Shown here piece by piece: positions 17,517-25,680 of a stretch of 64,000 nt of DNA. Source of the DNA: Ensifer sp. BR816 (GTDB taxonomy: Bacteria; Pseudomonadota; Alphaproteobacteria; Rhizobiales; Rhizobiaceae); contig NZ_KB905370.1 of NCBI RefSeq assembly GCF_000378985.1, positions 4,214,799-4,278,798 of the forward strand, written 5' to 3'. The position numbers and the translations under genes are program-made. Below the pieces are notes generated by a model, which made no database searches, was not told the DNA's origin, and saw nothing but the letters and a program-made list of their open reading frames with translations. Position 1 is the stretch's first letter. Each line of letters opens with the position of its first letter.

Positions 17517-18666
17517 TCACTCCAATGCGGCTCGCAATGCCGTGACAAACGTATCGAGATCCTCCTGAGCATGTAGATGTGCGGTGAAACCCGCAGGCCC
17601 TCGACGTGCTCGACCTTGCGATACTTCACATGGACCTGATGCTGCTCGCGCAGATCCCGCTCGAGCTTCTTCATGTCCCGGCCGTCGATCGAGAACAGGG
17701 TGATTGCCCCGAGGCTGTCGGTGTCGGTGGCCGTATGCAGCCGGAAACCTGGAATGTCCCGGGCGAGCGATATCCAATAGCGGCTGAGCTCGCGAAGCCG
17801 CGCGTGCATCTTCTCCGCGCCGATCCTCTTGTGGAATTCGATTGCGGGCGCGATCCCCGCCTGTATCGCCGAATTGTAGGTGCCGAGATTCCAATGGTCG
17901 AACTTGTCGATATCCACGGCTGGCTGGTCGAACGGCGCAAGCAAGGGCCAGGTGCGGTCGATCTGCCGTTCGTTGACGATCAGCATCCCGTTGCCGACCG
18001 GCGCACCGAGCCATTTGTGCAGGCTGGTAACGAAGAAATCGCAATCCAGTTCGCGAAAGCTGACCGGCATTTGCGCGAATGTCTGAGCGCCTCCCGGGCG
18101 ATCTCGCAGAGCCGCTTGACGGGAAGCACCCGGCCGTTCCAGTGGTACATATGGGTGAGCTGCAGGACCCGGGTCCGCGGCGTCATCGCCTCGACATAGG
18201 CTTCGATGATATCGTCGTCGCTGTCCAGGAGGTCGAAAGCACAGTTCAAGACCTCGATGCCCTCGCGCTGTTGCCGCTGCAGCCAGCCGGCGCGGACGCT
18301 CGGATAGTCCCAGGGCGAGATCAGCACCTGATCGCCCTTGGCGAGAGGAATCCCGAAGATCGCCGTCGAAAGCCCCTCGGACGAATTCCGGTTCAGAGCG
18401 ATCTCATCGGGGCTGCAGTCGATCAGCTCCGCCAGTTCCCGCTTGATCCCGGGCAGGGCCGTGTCCAGCCTGCTCCACATATTGTAATCGGGATTGCGGC
18501 TGATGAAGCGATAGGCATCGACCACCGCCTCTTCGACGGCGATCGGCGGCGGGCTGACCGCGGCGTTGTTCAAGTTCAGGAACGGCTCCTGCGCGGGATA
18601 CGCCGCGCGGACAGGCTCCCATACGCTCTCGTCTTCGGCCATCCGATCCACGGCAAGATAGTTCAT
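17517..18666 (-). pseudogene. Class V aminotransferase (isopenicillin N epimerase-like), frameshifted
   Basis: The 5' part (ATG 18666 to about 18090) encodes a good class V aminotransferase N-terminus (FLNLNNAAVSPPP, NRNSSEGLSTAIFGIPL). At about 18090 the frame jumps: VKRLCEIAR runs directly into GGAQTFAQMPVSF of another frame. Homologues have about eight residues between, ending in the Asp that contacts the PLP ring nitrogen, so roughly 25 bases seem lost. The PLP-lysine segment FFVTSLHKWLGAPVGNG is intact in the second frame. A further one-base shift near 17565 separates VSPHIYML from EDLDTFVTALRAALE and its stop. Two lesions make it a pseudogene. Confidence 0.85.
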
Positions 18667-18824
18667 GGGAGCATCCTCGCGTCGATTTCGTCGCCCGACG
18701 ATAGGCTGCTCCGGCCGGCTCAATCTGCCTTTGTGGCACCGGCAGGCAGAACTTCGTGTCGAACAGTTGCCATTGGCGGATGCGCCCGCGAGACCTTGCG
18801 TGAGGTTCTTCCTTGGTCACGGAG

Positions 18825-18852
18825 AAAAAAGGGGCGCCATTCGCGGCGCCCC
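18825..18852 (-). terminator. Intrinsic terminator of the sugar ABC operon
   Basis: On the minus strand, 12 bases after the stop of the binding-protein gene, a perfect 8-bp stem (GGGGCGCC / GGCGCCCC, loop of 6) is followed directly by six T residues. This is a textbook rho-independent terminator. Confidence 0.88.
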
Positions 18853-18864
18853 AGTTCTGGGAGA

Positions 18865-19965
18865 TTACATCTTGCCCCAGAGCTTCTTGTACTGATCCCG
18901 ATAGCCGTTGTCGGGATCGAAGGTGTTCTTGGGGCCACCGTCGAACTCGACATTGTCGGCGGTCACCACATGCAGCGGCGACAGGTAGCCCGACCATTTT
19001 TCGCCGGCGAAGGCGCGGTTCAGCTCGTCAACGAGCTGCCAGCCCTGCAGGTTGAGCGGCTCGGCGACCGTCACCTTCTGGAACTGGCCGGCGCGGATGC
19101 GCTGATAGGCGGATTCCGAGCCGTCGCCTGCCGCGACGTTGATCGGCGCGTCTGTGCCGCCCTTGCCGGCGGCGGCGAGCGACGGCCCCATGAAGTCGAA
19201 ATAGAGGTCGTTGATCGCCAGCGAATGGGTCCACTGGTCGCCGTATTTCTGCAGGAGCGACGTGGTCAACTGCGGCATGCGCTGCGATGTCTCGGCGATC
19301 GGCGTGTCCACATATTCGAGCACCGTGCCGCCGAGCGCCTCGATCTCCGCCTTCATCTTGTCGGCCTTGGCGATGGCGATCGCGTAGGTCGAGTCGGTAA
19401 AGATCACCACGCCGGGCTTGCCCTTGGCATCGGCAAAGGCCCAGTTGGCCGCGGCCTTCGACACTTCCATCGCGTCGGTGCTGACATTGGCGAAGAGCCC
19501 GGTCTTGTCGTCCGGACCGATCACCGGCCCGGCATGCCAGGCGACGAGCGGGATGCCGGCGGCCTTGGCCTGTTCAAGGGCCGGGGCCTGCTCGACGGCG
19601 TCGAAGCCATTGATGATGATGCCGGCCGGCTTCAGCGCCATCGCCTGGCCGAAGGCGGCCGTGCGGCCGCCGATCGAGCCGGCGCCGTCGATGACCTTCA
19701 CCTCCCAGCCGATCGCGGCCGATGCCTCTTCGACACCGGTGGTGACGCCGAGGATGCCGCCGTTCTTCAGGTCACCGGCGAGCACGACGATGGTCTTGCC
19801 CTCCTGCGCCTTCGGGCCCGCCGTCGGCCCATCCCAAGCGCTGGCCTTGTTTGCATATTTCGTCACGATCGCCTGGGCATCGGCCATCGGATCGGCAAGC
19901 GCGACGCTGGCGCCCATCAGCGCGATGGCCGCAGCCGTGCCTGTCATGAAAGTCCTGCGTTTCAT
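18865..19965 (-). CDS. Sugar ABC transporter substrate-binding protein (RbsB-like)
   Basis: A 366-residue periplasmic binding protein of the ribose/LacI-like fold (family 2 type). The signal peptide begins MKRRTFMTG and cleaves near ALA-DP (residue 25). Ligand-domain motifs include KPAGIIINGFDAVEQAPAL and LVAWHAGPVIGPDD. It is the distal gene of the operon ATPase-permease-binding protein and is followed at once by a strong terminator. The operon promoter has a perfect GntR-like box, so a sugar acid or its precursor is a likely substrate. Confidence 0.9.
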   Translation of the reverse strand: MKRRTFMTGTAAAIALMGASVALADPMADAQAIVTKYANKASAWDGPTAGPKAQEGKTIVVLAGDLKNGGILGVTTGVEEASAAIGWEVKVIDGAGSIGGRTAAFGQAMALKPAGIIINGFDAVEQAPALEQAKAAGIPLVAWHAGPVIGPDDKTGLFANVSTDAMEVSKAAANWAFADAKGKPGVVIFTDSTYAIAIAKADKMKAEIEALGGTVLEYVDTPIAETSQRMPQLTTSLLQKYGDQWTHSLAINDLYFDFMGPSLAAAGKGGTDAPINVAAGDGSESAYQRIRAGQFQKVTVAEPLNLQGWQLVDELNRAFAGEKWSGYLSPLHVVTADNVEFDGGPKNTFDPDNGYRDQYKKLWGKM

Positions 19966-20010
19966 CTACCCTTCCTCCCTTGGGTTCGTTATTCGATGAG
20001 ACCTCTTGAA

Positions 20011-21072
20011 TTACTTCGTTCCGGCCGGCTCCGGCGCCGCCGCCGGCGCCTTGCGCGTCACCGTTCCCCTCCTGCGCTGCGCGTAGCCGGCTATGCCGAT
20101 CGCAACGAGCAGCGTCACGCCGTTGAAGAGCGGTTCGACGAAGAACGAGCCGCCGATCTGCTGGATGCCGGAGATGCCGACCGCCAGGATGATCACGCCG
20201 ATCATCGTGCCCCAGACATTGACGCGGCCGGGCTTGATGGTGGTCGAGCCGAGGAAGGCGCCGACGAGCGCCGGCAACAGATATTCGAGGCCGACGCTCG
20301 CCTGGCCGATCCGGAGCTTCGAGGCCAGCAGCACGCCGGCAAGGGCGGCGAGCGTGCCCGAGGAGACGAAGGCGCCGATGACGAAGCGGCGGACCGGGAT
20401 GCCGTTGAGCGCCGCCGCCTTGGGATTGGCGCCGATCGCGTAGACATAGCGACCGATCGGCAGATATTCGAGCACGAGCCACAGTGCCAATGCGAGGACG
20501 AGAACGTAGAAGCCGGTGATCGGCAGGCCGAGCACCATCGTGCCGTTCAGAGAATAGAAGCCTTCCGGCAGGACGCCCACCACCTGCCGCCCGCCGGTGT
20601 GCCAGAGCGCCAGCGCATAGAGGATCGTTCCGGTGCCGAGCGTGGCGATGAAGGAGTCGATCCGCGCCACCTCGACGAGCAGGCCGTTCAGGAAGCCGGT
20701 CAGCGCGCCGAGCAGAAGCACGATCATGACGGCGATCGGCCAGGGCACACCGAACATCGTCTGCAGGCTGATTGCCAGGATATGCCAGAGCACGATGCCG
20801 TAGCCGACCGTCAGGTCGATGCGGCCGGAGGCCATCGGGATCATCGCCGCCAGCGACAGGATGGCGATGATCGCCTTGTCGGAGATGATCGAGCGGACAT
20901 TGAGGACCGTCGGAAAGGTCTGCGGCAGGAGCAGCGAGAACAGCACAATCAACAGCAGCGTCAGGATGACGAGGCCATAGACCGGCAGGAAGCGGATCAG
21001 CTTCTGCGCGAGGCTCAGGCCGGCAAGCTCGCCTCTTGTCGGTTCAAGCGCGGTGGATTCGATCGACTGCAT
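20011..21072 (-). CDS. Sugar ABC transporter permease (RbsC-like)
   Basis: A 353-residue inner-membrane protein of the ribose-type permease family with about 9-10 helices. It shows the conserved cytoplasmic segment GRYVYAIGANPKAAALNGIPV and LGSTTIKPGRVNVWGT. It is the middle gene, 16 bases after the ATPase and 45 before the binding protein. The C-terminal tail is Ala/Pro-rich. It should dimerise to form the channel for the solute delivered by the product of 18865-19965. Confidence 0.9.
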   Translation of the reverse strand: MQSIESTALEPTRGELAGLSLAQKLIRFLPVYGLVILTLLLIVLFSLLLPQTFPTVLNVRSIISDKAIIAILSLAAMIPMASGRIDLTVGYGIVLWHILAISLQTMFGVPWPIAVMIVLLLGALTGFLNGLLVEVARIDSFIATLGTGTILYALALWHTGGRQVVGVLPEGFYSLNGTMVLGLPITGFYVLVLALALWLVLEYLPIGRYVYAIGANPKAAALNGIPVRRFVIGAFVSSGTLAALAGVLLASKLRIGQASVGLEYLLPALVGAFLGSTTIKPGRVNVWGTMIGVIILAVGISGIQQIGGSFFVEPLFNGVTLLVAIGIAGYAQRRRGTVTRKAPAAAPEPAGTK

Positions 21073-21088
21073 TTTCTTCTCCCGGAAC

Positions 21089-22585
21089 TCAGGCGGCTTC
21101 GGAGGCCGAGGCGGCGGCGATCACCGCCGAGGTCGTCAATTCTTCGCCCTGCAACTCGCGGACGATGCGTCCGCGCGAGAAGACCAGGGCGCGATGGCAG
21201 ATATGGGCGATTTCCTCGAAATCGGTCGAGACGACGACAACGGCAAGGCCCACCTCGAGCGCCCGGGCGATCAGCCGATAGATGTCGGCCTTGGCGCCGA
21301 CGTCGACACCCGCGGTCGGGTCTTCCGCGACGAGCAGCTTGCGGCCGGTCGCGAGCCAGCGCCCGACCACGACCTTCTGCTGGTTGCCGCCGGACAGCGC
21401 CTCGATCGGCAGGCTCTGGTCGTTCGGCCTCAATCCCACGCTCTCACCGATCGCCTCCGCCAAAGCGGCCTCCTTGGCGGGGGCAAGCACCGAAAACAGG
21501 CCGCGGCCGGTAGCCTGCGGATTGAGGAAGGTGTTCTCGCGCAGCGACAGCGACATCGCGACCGATTCTTCCGTGCGGTCGCGGGCGATCAGGCCGACGC
21601 CGGAGCGCATCGCCGCCACCGGGCTCGAAAGGTCGGGGGACTCGCCGCCGATTGTGACCGTTCCCGAAAAGGGCTGGCAGCCGAACAGCGCGCGCCCGAC
21701 CAGTTCCTGGCCGGCGCCACGCAGGCCCACCAGCCCGATGAGCTCGCCCTTCAACACATCGAAGGAGACCGGCCCGGCGCCCTGGCAGGCGAGATGCCTG
21801 ACGCTGACGACCGCTTCGCCCGGTGTGCTCGCCGCCTTGACGAAAAGCTGATCGGCCTTGCGCCCGACGATCATCTCGATGAGCTCGTCCGGGGTCGTCT
21901 CGGCGACCGGCTTCTGGCCGACCAGGCGGCCGTCGCGGAGCACCGCGACCCGGTCGGCAATCCGGAAGATCTCGTCGAGCCGATGCGAGACGTAGATCAT
22001 CGCGACGCCGCGCTCCTTCAGCGGCCGGATGGCATCGAAGAGCCGCTCGACCTCGTCGGCCGGAAGGCTCGCCGTCGGTTCGTCGAGCACCAGCACATCC
22101 GCCTCGACCGCCAAGGCGCGTGCGATCGCCACCAGCGATTTCTCCGTGCGGGTCAGCGCCTGGACGCGGGTCGAGGGATCGAAATCGCAGCCGACGAGAC
22201 GCAGGGCCTCGCGCGCCCGCTCCTCGGTCCGGCGCCAGTCGATCAGCCGCGTTCGCATCGAAAAACCCTGCGCCAGGCCGACATTCTCGGCGACCGTCAT
22301 CCATTCGATGAGGCCGAGATCCTGATGGATGAAGGCGACCGGCTGGCGCTTGTTCGGTTTCGGCGGCTGGTTGACATAGGGCTCGCCGCGGAACCGGATT
22401 TCGCCGCCATCCGGCCGGTAGATGCCGGCGAGCGTCTTGATCAGCGTCGACTTGCCGGCGCCGTTCTCTCCGAGAAGCGCGAGGATTTCGCCGGCTTCGA
22501 GATCGAGCGAAACCTGGGTGAGCGCCTTGGTGCCGCCGAACCCCTTGGTGATGGAGCGGAACTCCAAGAGCTTTTGACCATCCAT
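21089..22585 (-). CDS. Sugar ABC transporter ATPase (RbsA-like, two nucleotide-binding domains)
   Basis: A 498-residue tandem ABC ATPase. Domain 1 has an intact Walker A (GENGAGKST) and Walker B (VLVLDEPTASL), but its signature reads LTRTEKS instead of LSGGQ. Domain 2 has a normal signature (LSGGNQQKVVVGRW), a degenerate Walker A (GLRGAGQELV, as is common in this family) and a Walker B written AEDPT, with the Asp-Glu order reversed. Thus only the composite site made from domain 1 Walker motifs and domain 2 signature looks active. GGGAGGAG precedes the ATG. It is the first gene of the operon. Confidence 0.92.
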   Translation of the reverse strand: MDGQKLLEFRSITKGFGGTKALTQVSLDLEAGEILALLGENGAGKSTLIKTLAGIYRPDGGEIRFRGEPYVNQPPKPNKRQPVAFIHQDLGLIEWMTVAENVGLAQGFSMRTRLIDWRRTEERAREALRLVGCDFDPSTRVQALTRTEKSLVAIARALAVEADVLVLDEPTASLPADEVERLFDAIRPLKERGVAMIYVSHRLDEIFRIADRVAVLRDGRLVGQKPVAETTPDELIEMIVGRKADQLFVKAASTPGEAVVSVRHLACQGAGPVSFDVLKGELIGLVGLRGAGQELVGRALFGCQPFSGTVTIGGESPDLSSPVAAMRSGVGLIARDRTEESVAMSLSLRENTFLNPQATGRGLFSVLAPAKEAALAEAIGESVGLRPNDQSLPIEALSGGNQQKVVVGRWLATGRKLLVAEDPTAGVDVGAKADIYRLIARALEVGLAVVVVSTDFEEIAHICHRALVFSRGRIVRELQGEELTTSAVIAAASASEAA

Positions 22586-22618
22586 GCGCTCCTCCCAAAG
22601 CCGATTGAGGAGGAGCTT

Positions 22619-22643
22619 ATGTTATCGATAACATGCTGGTCAA
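22619..22643 (-). promoter_or_regulatory. Promoter of the sugar ABC operon with GntR-like box, site 5 (perfect)
   Basis: The palindrome ATGTTATCGATAACAT at 22619-22634 is identical to site 1. On the minus strand TTGACC (22643-22638) lies 3 bases before it, echoing the TTGACA placed 4 bases before site 1. The ATPase start is 33 bases downstream. Confidence 0.7.
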
Positions 22644-22770
22644 GGGGATATTGAAATGGCCGGCGACTCGCAAAAGGCTGACTGCAACATTTTCAGAGAG
22701 CGCCTCTATGACACACCTCGTCGATGGCCTGGCGGGGGAATCCGCGGGATGATCGCAGGCGTAGAACTAG

Positions 22771-22798
22771 AACGCCCGCAAAATACTCTACGGGCGTT
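22771..22798. terminator. Possible bidirectional terminator hairpin
   Basis: AACGCCCG (22771-22778) and CGGGCGTT (22791-22798) form a perfect 8-bp stem around a 12-base AT-rich loop, about 40 bases after the stop of the orphan gene at 22839. No long T-run follows. Confidence 0.45.
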
Positions 22799-22838
22799 CC
22801 GCATGCGTGGCCAGAATTCAATCGAAGACGCTAAGGGC

Positions 22839-23495
22839 TCAGGACGTCGCCAGATCGTAGAATACCAGACTCATCTGTCCGGAGCCGGACTCGATGGGCG
22901 AGGTATAAAAGCTGAAGTTTGGATTGCTGCTGTCGTTCGCCTTGAACGTGGCCCCAAACAACTGCAACTTTGCTGCGAACTTGTGGCCGCTGTCGCCATC
23001 AATGCTGCCACTGACCTGCCAGCGCCCCGGGTCACCTTCATCCGTATAGGCGTAAGTCACCGAGGCCTGTATGGTCCCGACCATGAAATCCAGTTCAATC
23101 TGCGTGGAGGTGCCGAACGTGTCATTCGGGTAATCAAGGATGAAAGTATCGCTCTCGCCGGTGGAGAGCGGCTGCACGATCTTCGATACGTTGCCGCTGG
23201 CGGGATTGTAGTTGTACAGCACCAGCGGCTGCGAGGAGAAGTTCGAGACTTCGATTTCCAGTGAGTCGCCTTTGCCACCGCCCGTGAGCAGTCCCGCCAA
23301 GCCAACGCCGGCTGTGGCCCAGCCTGCTGCAGCACCGGCGATCGATCCTATTGCCGACGCAAAACCACTTCCGACCGCCATGCTTTGAAGCGCCTCATTG
23401 TTGTTAGCTTCGAATAGCTGAAGATCGGCGACGGCTTGCTGCGCCGCACTTTGGGCCGAGTCCAGATACGAGATCGTTCCATTCCCATTCGACAT
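22839..23495 (-). CDS. Hypothetical protein with glycine-zipper segment and beta-rich C-terminus
   Basis: A 218-residue protein that I do not recognise. Residues 1-38 look helical and Gln/Ala-rich. Residues 42-74 are a hydrophobic Gly/Ala run with repeated GxxxG spacing (GSGFASAIGSIAGAAAGWAT). Residues 78-218 look like a beta sandwich rich in Ser, Thr, Asn and aromatic residues (SLEIEVSNFSSQPLVLYNYN, GRWQVSGSIDGDSGH). There is no signal peptide. The start at 23495 is chosen because GGAG lies 6 bases upstream; an ATG at 23573 would add 26 residues. It has its own promoter and stands alone. Confidence 0.7.
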   Translation of the reverse strand: MSNGNGTISYLDSAQSAAQQAVADLQLFEANNNEALQSMAVGSGFASAIGSIAGAAAGWATAGVGLAGLLTGGGKGDSLEIEVSNFSSQPLVLYNYNPASGNVSKIVQPLSTGESDTFILDYPNDTFGTSTQIELDFMVGTIQASVTYAYTDEGDPGRWQVSGSIDGDSGHKFAAKLQLFGATFKANDSSNPNFSFYTSPIESGSGQMSLVFYDLATS

Positions 23496-23651
23496 TTCAC
23501 TCTCCATGATGTGAGTTGGGGCCAAGGGAACTGCGACGACGCCCTCTTTGCGGGAGGTCGCAGCATTCTGCACAATCAGTACTTGCGATGCTTAGCGCCC
23601 CCGGAGTGCGGCGGCAAATGGAGGTTGACGGGGTTGTTAATAGAACTTCGG

Positions 23652-23681
23652 ATTATAACCCTTCGTTGTATCAATTCGCAA
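23652..23681 (-). promoter_or_regulatory. Promoter of the orphan gene at 22839-23495
   Basis: On the minus strand a perfect TATAAT (23657-23652) follows TTGCGA (23681-23676) with an 18-base spacer in an AT-rich stretch. It would give a leader of about 150 bases. Confidence 0.5.
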
Positions 23682-23803
23682 TTAGCCACTTAAAACTGTG
23701 TAACTGAAAATAGCCATCGTCGTTGAGGCGCGTCGAACCGCGCTGTCTTCGCTGTTCCTCATAAGGGGGTTTCTTGCCCCCACCCGATCAGAACGCGACC
23801 GGC

Positions 23804-24385
23804 TCAAACGCTGTCCGTCTTCACCCGCAGATTGTTCTGCACGTAGGACACCCCCGGTACAGCTTCCGAACTGTCTTCGGCTCTGCGACGATCCTGTCTG
23901 CTTGAAACAAAGCCTGCTAAGGTGACCTCGCCACCGGCAACCGAGACTTCGATGTCGGAAGCGTCGAGCCACGGGTCTTCGGTCAACCGGTCGTTGACGT
24001 CCTCCGCGATGCGCGCGTCCGATCGTTTGTAGCCGCGCGGGCCCTTCCCCCGGAAGCTGCCCTCTTCATCGCGGAGCCTGCGGCCGGCGGGCCAGTCCTC
24101 CTGCCCGGAGCGGTTCCGGAAGGGCGGCACGTTCTCATAGGGATCGAAGGAACCGAGTTCCTCGATGCGGTGCGCCAGATCTCGGCCCGAGAGGCCATGA
24201 GGCTCGCCTCGGTCCGAACGTCGCCGCGCCTCCGCGAACCATGCGTCTTCGTCGCGCCGGTCGCCGCGGCGACCCCACCGCTCCTCGTCAGATCCCCGCT
24301 CGCGGCCATGCCTTCCATAGTCACGGTCGCGCCGCGGCTCGGCGCGCGCCGGATTTCTTCTCTGGTCCTGCCAATTGTCTTTCAT
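23804..24385 (-). CDS. BON-domain protein with charged N-terminus
   Basis: A 193-residue protein. The first 120 residues are extremely rich in Arg, Asp, Glu and Gly and probably disordered. A BON domain follows (about residues 123-190): RIAEDVNDRLTEDPWLDASDIEVSVAGGEVTLAG, then VSYVQNNLRV. BON domains bind membranes or partner proteins and occur in OsmY-like stress proteins. There is no signal peptide, unlike OsmY. The start is preceded by a long GGAGGAGGAGG run. It is 80 bases upstream of the DUF1236 gene end and could form a stress-related pair with it. Confidence 0.82.
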   Translation of the reverse strand: MKDNWQDQRRNPARAEPRRDRDYGRHGRERGSDEERWGRRGDRRDEDAWFAEARRRSDRGEPHGLSGRDLAHRIEELGSFDPYENVPPFRNRSGQEDWPAGRRLRDEEGSFRGKGPRGYKRSDARIAEDVNDRLTEDPWLDASDIEVSVAGGEVTLAGFVSSRQDRRRAEDSSEAVPGVSYVQNNLRVKTDSV

Positions 24386-24465
24386 CCACCCTCCTCCTCC
24401 TCCTCCCTGTCTTGAAAGAGACGCCCGCCGGACGATCCGGCGAGCATCTGTTCACGCGCCGACGG

Positions 24466-25179
24466 CTACGCCAGGATGACGACGATCTTCAGCGACGACG
24501 GTTCGACGATGACGATCCGGCCGTCCGCCAGGACGAAGAACAGATAGCCCTCATATCTCGGCACGATCTTGATGATGCGCACCGGAACCGGCTTCAGCTT
24601 GACCTTGACGGTTTCCGGAACGGCGACGCCGACGGACACGTCGAAGTCGACGTCGATGGGCTCGACCTTTTCTTCCTTGATGATCTGGGTGATCTCGGTC
24701 TTCTGCTCCACCGTCACGTCGACATCGGTGGACGAGCCGGAGGCCTCACCCTCCTGGCTTTGCTGCTGTTCACCTTGACCGGACTGCTGCCCGGTTCCCT
24801 CCTGCTTCTGGGTCTCGCCCTCGGCCGGCTGCTGCTCAGTGCCGGACTGGGCACCGCCCTCGGTCTGTTGCTGCTGATCGGAGCTGTCCTGGCCTTGCTG
24901 CTGATCCGGTTGCTGCTGCTGGTCGGTGCCGCCCTGCTCGGCCTGCGGCTGCTGCTCGCCCGACTGGCCCTGCTGGCCCTCGCCGGTCGCTTCGCCACCC
25001 TGCTGGGTCGCTCCGCCCTCAGCATCGGGTTGCTGGCCCTGTTCGGCGCCGCCCTGCGGACATTCCGTGCCCTCCGGGCACGTCTGCCCCTGCGTCGGCT
25101 GCTCCGTCTGCGCGAGCGCCGGCCCGGAGGCGACGCCCAGGCTCAAGACAAGGGCGCTCCTGATAAGGATACTTTTCAT
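24466..25179 (-). CDS. Secreted DUF1236 protein with Gln/Gly-rich region
   Basis: A 237-residue exported protein. The signal peptide is residues 1-23 (MKSILIRSALVLSLG...ALA). Residues 25-150 are a low-complexity region dominated by Gln, Gly, Glu and Ser with a CPEGTEC motif near its start. The C-terminus (about 165-237) is a DUF1236 domain ending GYLFFVLADGRIVIVEPSSL. DUF1236 is typical of Rhizobiales, often in one or two copies, and is of unknown function, presumably periplasmic or envelope-associated. The start at 25179 is fixed by the signal peptide; the longer frame upstream is unlikely to be translated. Confidence 0.85.
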   Translation of the reverse strand: MKSILIRSALVLSLGVASGPALAQTEQPTQGQTCPEGTECPQGGAEQGQQPDAEGGATQQGGEATGEGQQGQSGEQQPQAEQGGTDQQQQPDQQQGQDSSDQQQQTEGGAQSGTEQQPAEGETQKQEGTGQQSGQGEQQQSQEGEASGSSTDVDVTVEQKTEITQIIKEEKVEPIDVDFDVSVGVAVPETVKVKLKPVPVRIIKIVPRYEGYLFFVLADGRIVIVEPSSLKIVVILA

Positions 25180-25680
25180 CGACTGTTCTCCAGACTCACA
25201 GTCCCTTCCACTCGCCAACCGCGCGGCGGAAGGTTTGTTCCCTGGAGGTTCTTGCCCATCCCTGCATGCCCTAATCCATAAGGAGTAGGGCATGACATTT
25301 CGTTCCCGAAGCGTTGCTCCGCTGTTCGTAATTACTTCAGCCATTTATTGTGGAGGCGGCGGGCGGGTGACGGTGCTCGGCGGAGTAGGGCCAACGCGCG
25401 GGCAGCACTGCTCGCTTTCATCCGCGCGGTTTGCTCAGAGGCGGACCGTCGTGAAGACTAGGTCTAGGACCTAGTAGATGGAACAAGCGCTTCGTGCATG
25501 ATTTCGACTGTGCCGACGCCTTCGTCGGGCACAATTTCGGCGCGCCAGACATGCGTCCGCGGTCCGTTGCGATGCCCGATCAGCGCGCGGTCAGACGGGC
25601 ACGATCGCTGGCGAAGGAGATTCTTGTGTGTATGCCCAAGGCACACATCTCAGCAAGGAATTTCCATCCGGCCGCTCATG
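25180..25680. other. Gap of 501 bases; contains an inverted repeat
   Basis: Short open frames here have no family resemblance. The notable feature is the hairpin at 25457-25475. The part next to 25180 presumably carries the DUF1236 promoter. Confidence 0.4.
25457..25475. repeat. Perfect 8-bp inverted repeat (ACTAGGTC-TAG-GACCTAGT)
   Basis: Two perfect 8-bp arms flank a 3-base centre. It is AT-richer than the surroundings and not followed by a T-run, so an operator fits better than a terminator. It lies in the 501-base gap about 280 bases upstream of the DUF1236 gene start. Confidence 0.55.

Noticed and set aside
18079-21513. A very long open frame (1144 codons) on the plus strand
   Set aside because: It is antisense to the aminotransferase pseudogene and the sugar ABC operon. 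Its sequence is Arg/Asp/Gly-rich with no domain, typical of the mirror frame of GC-rich genes.
25292-25474. A 60-codon frame starting MTFRSRSV
   Set aside because: No homology, no ribosome-binding site and irregular codon use. It ends in the inverted repeat. Treated as non-coding.
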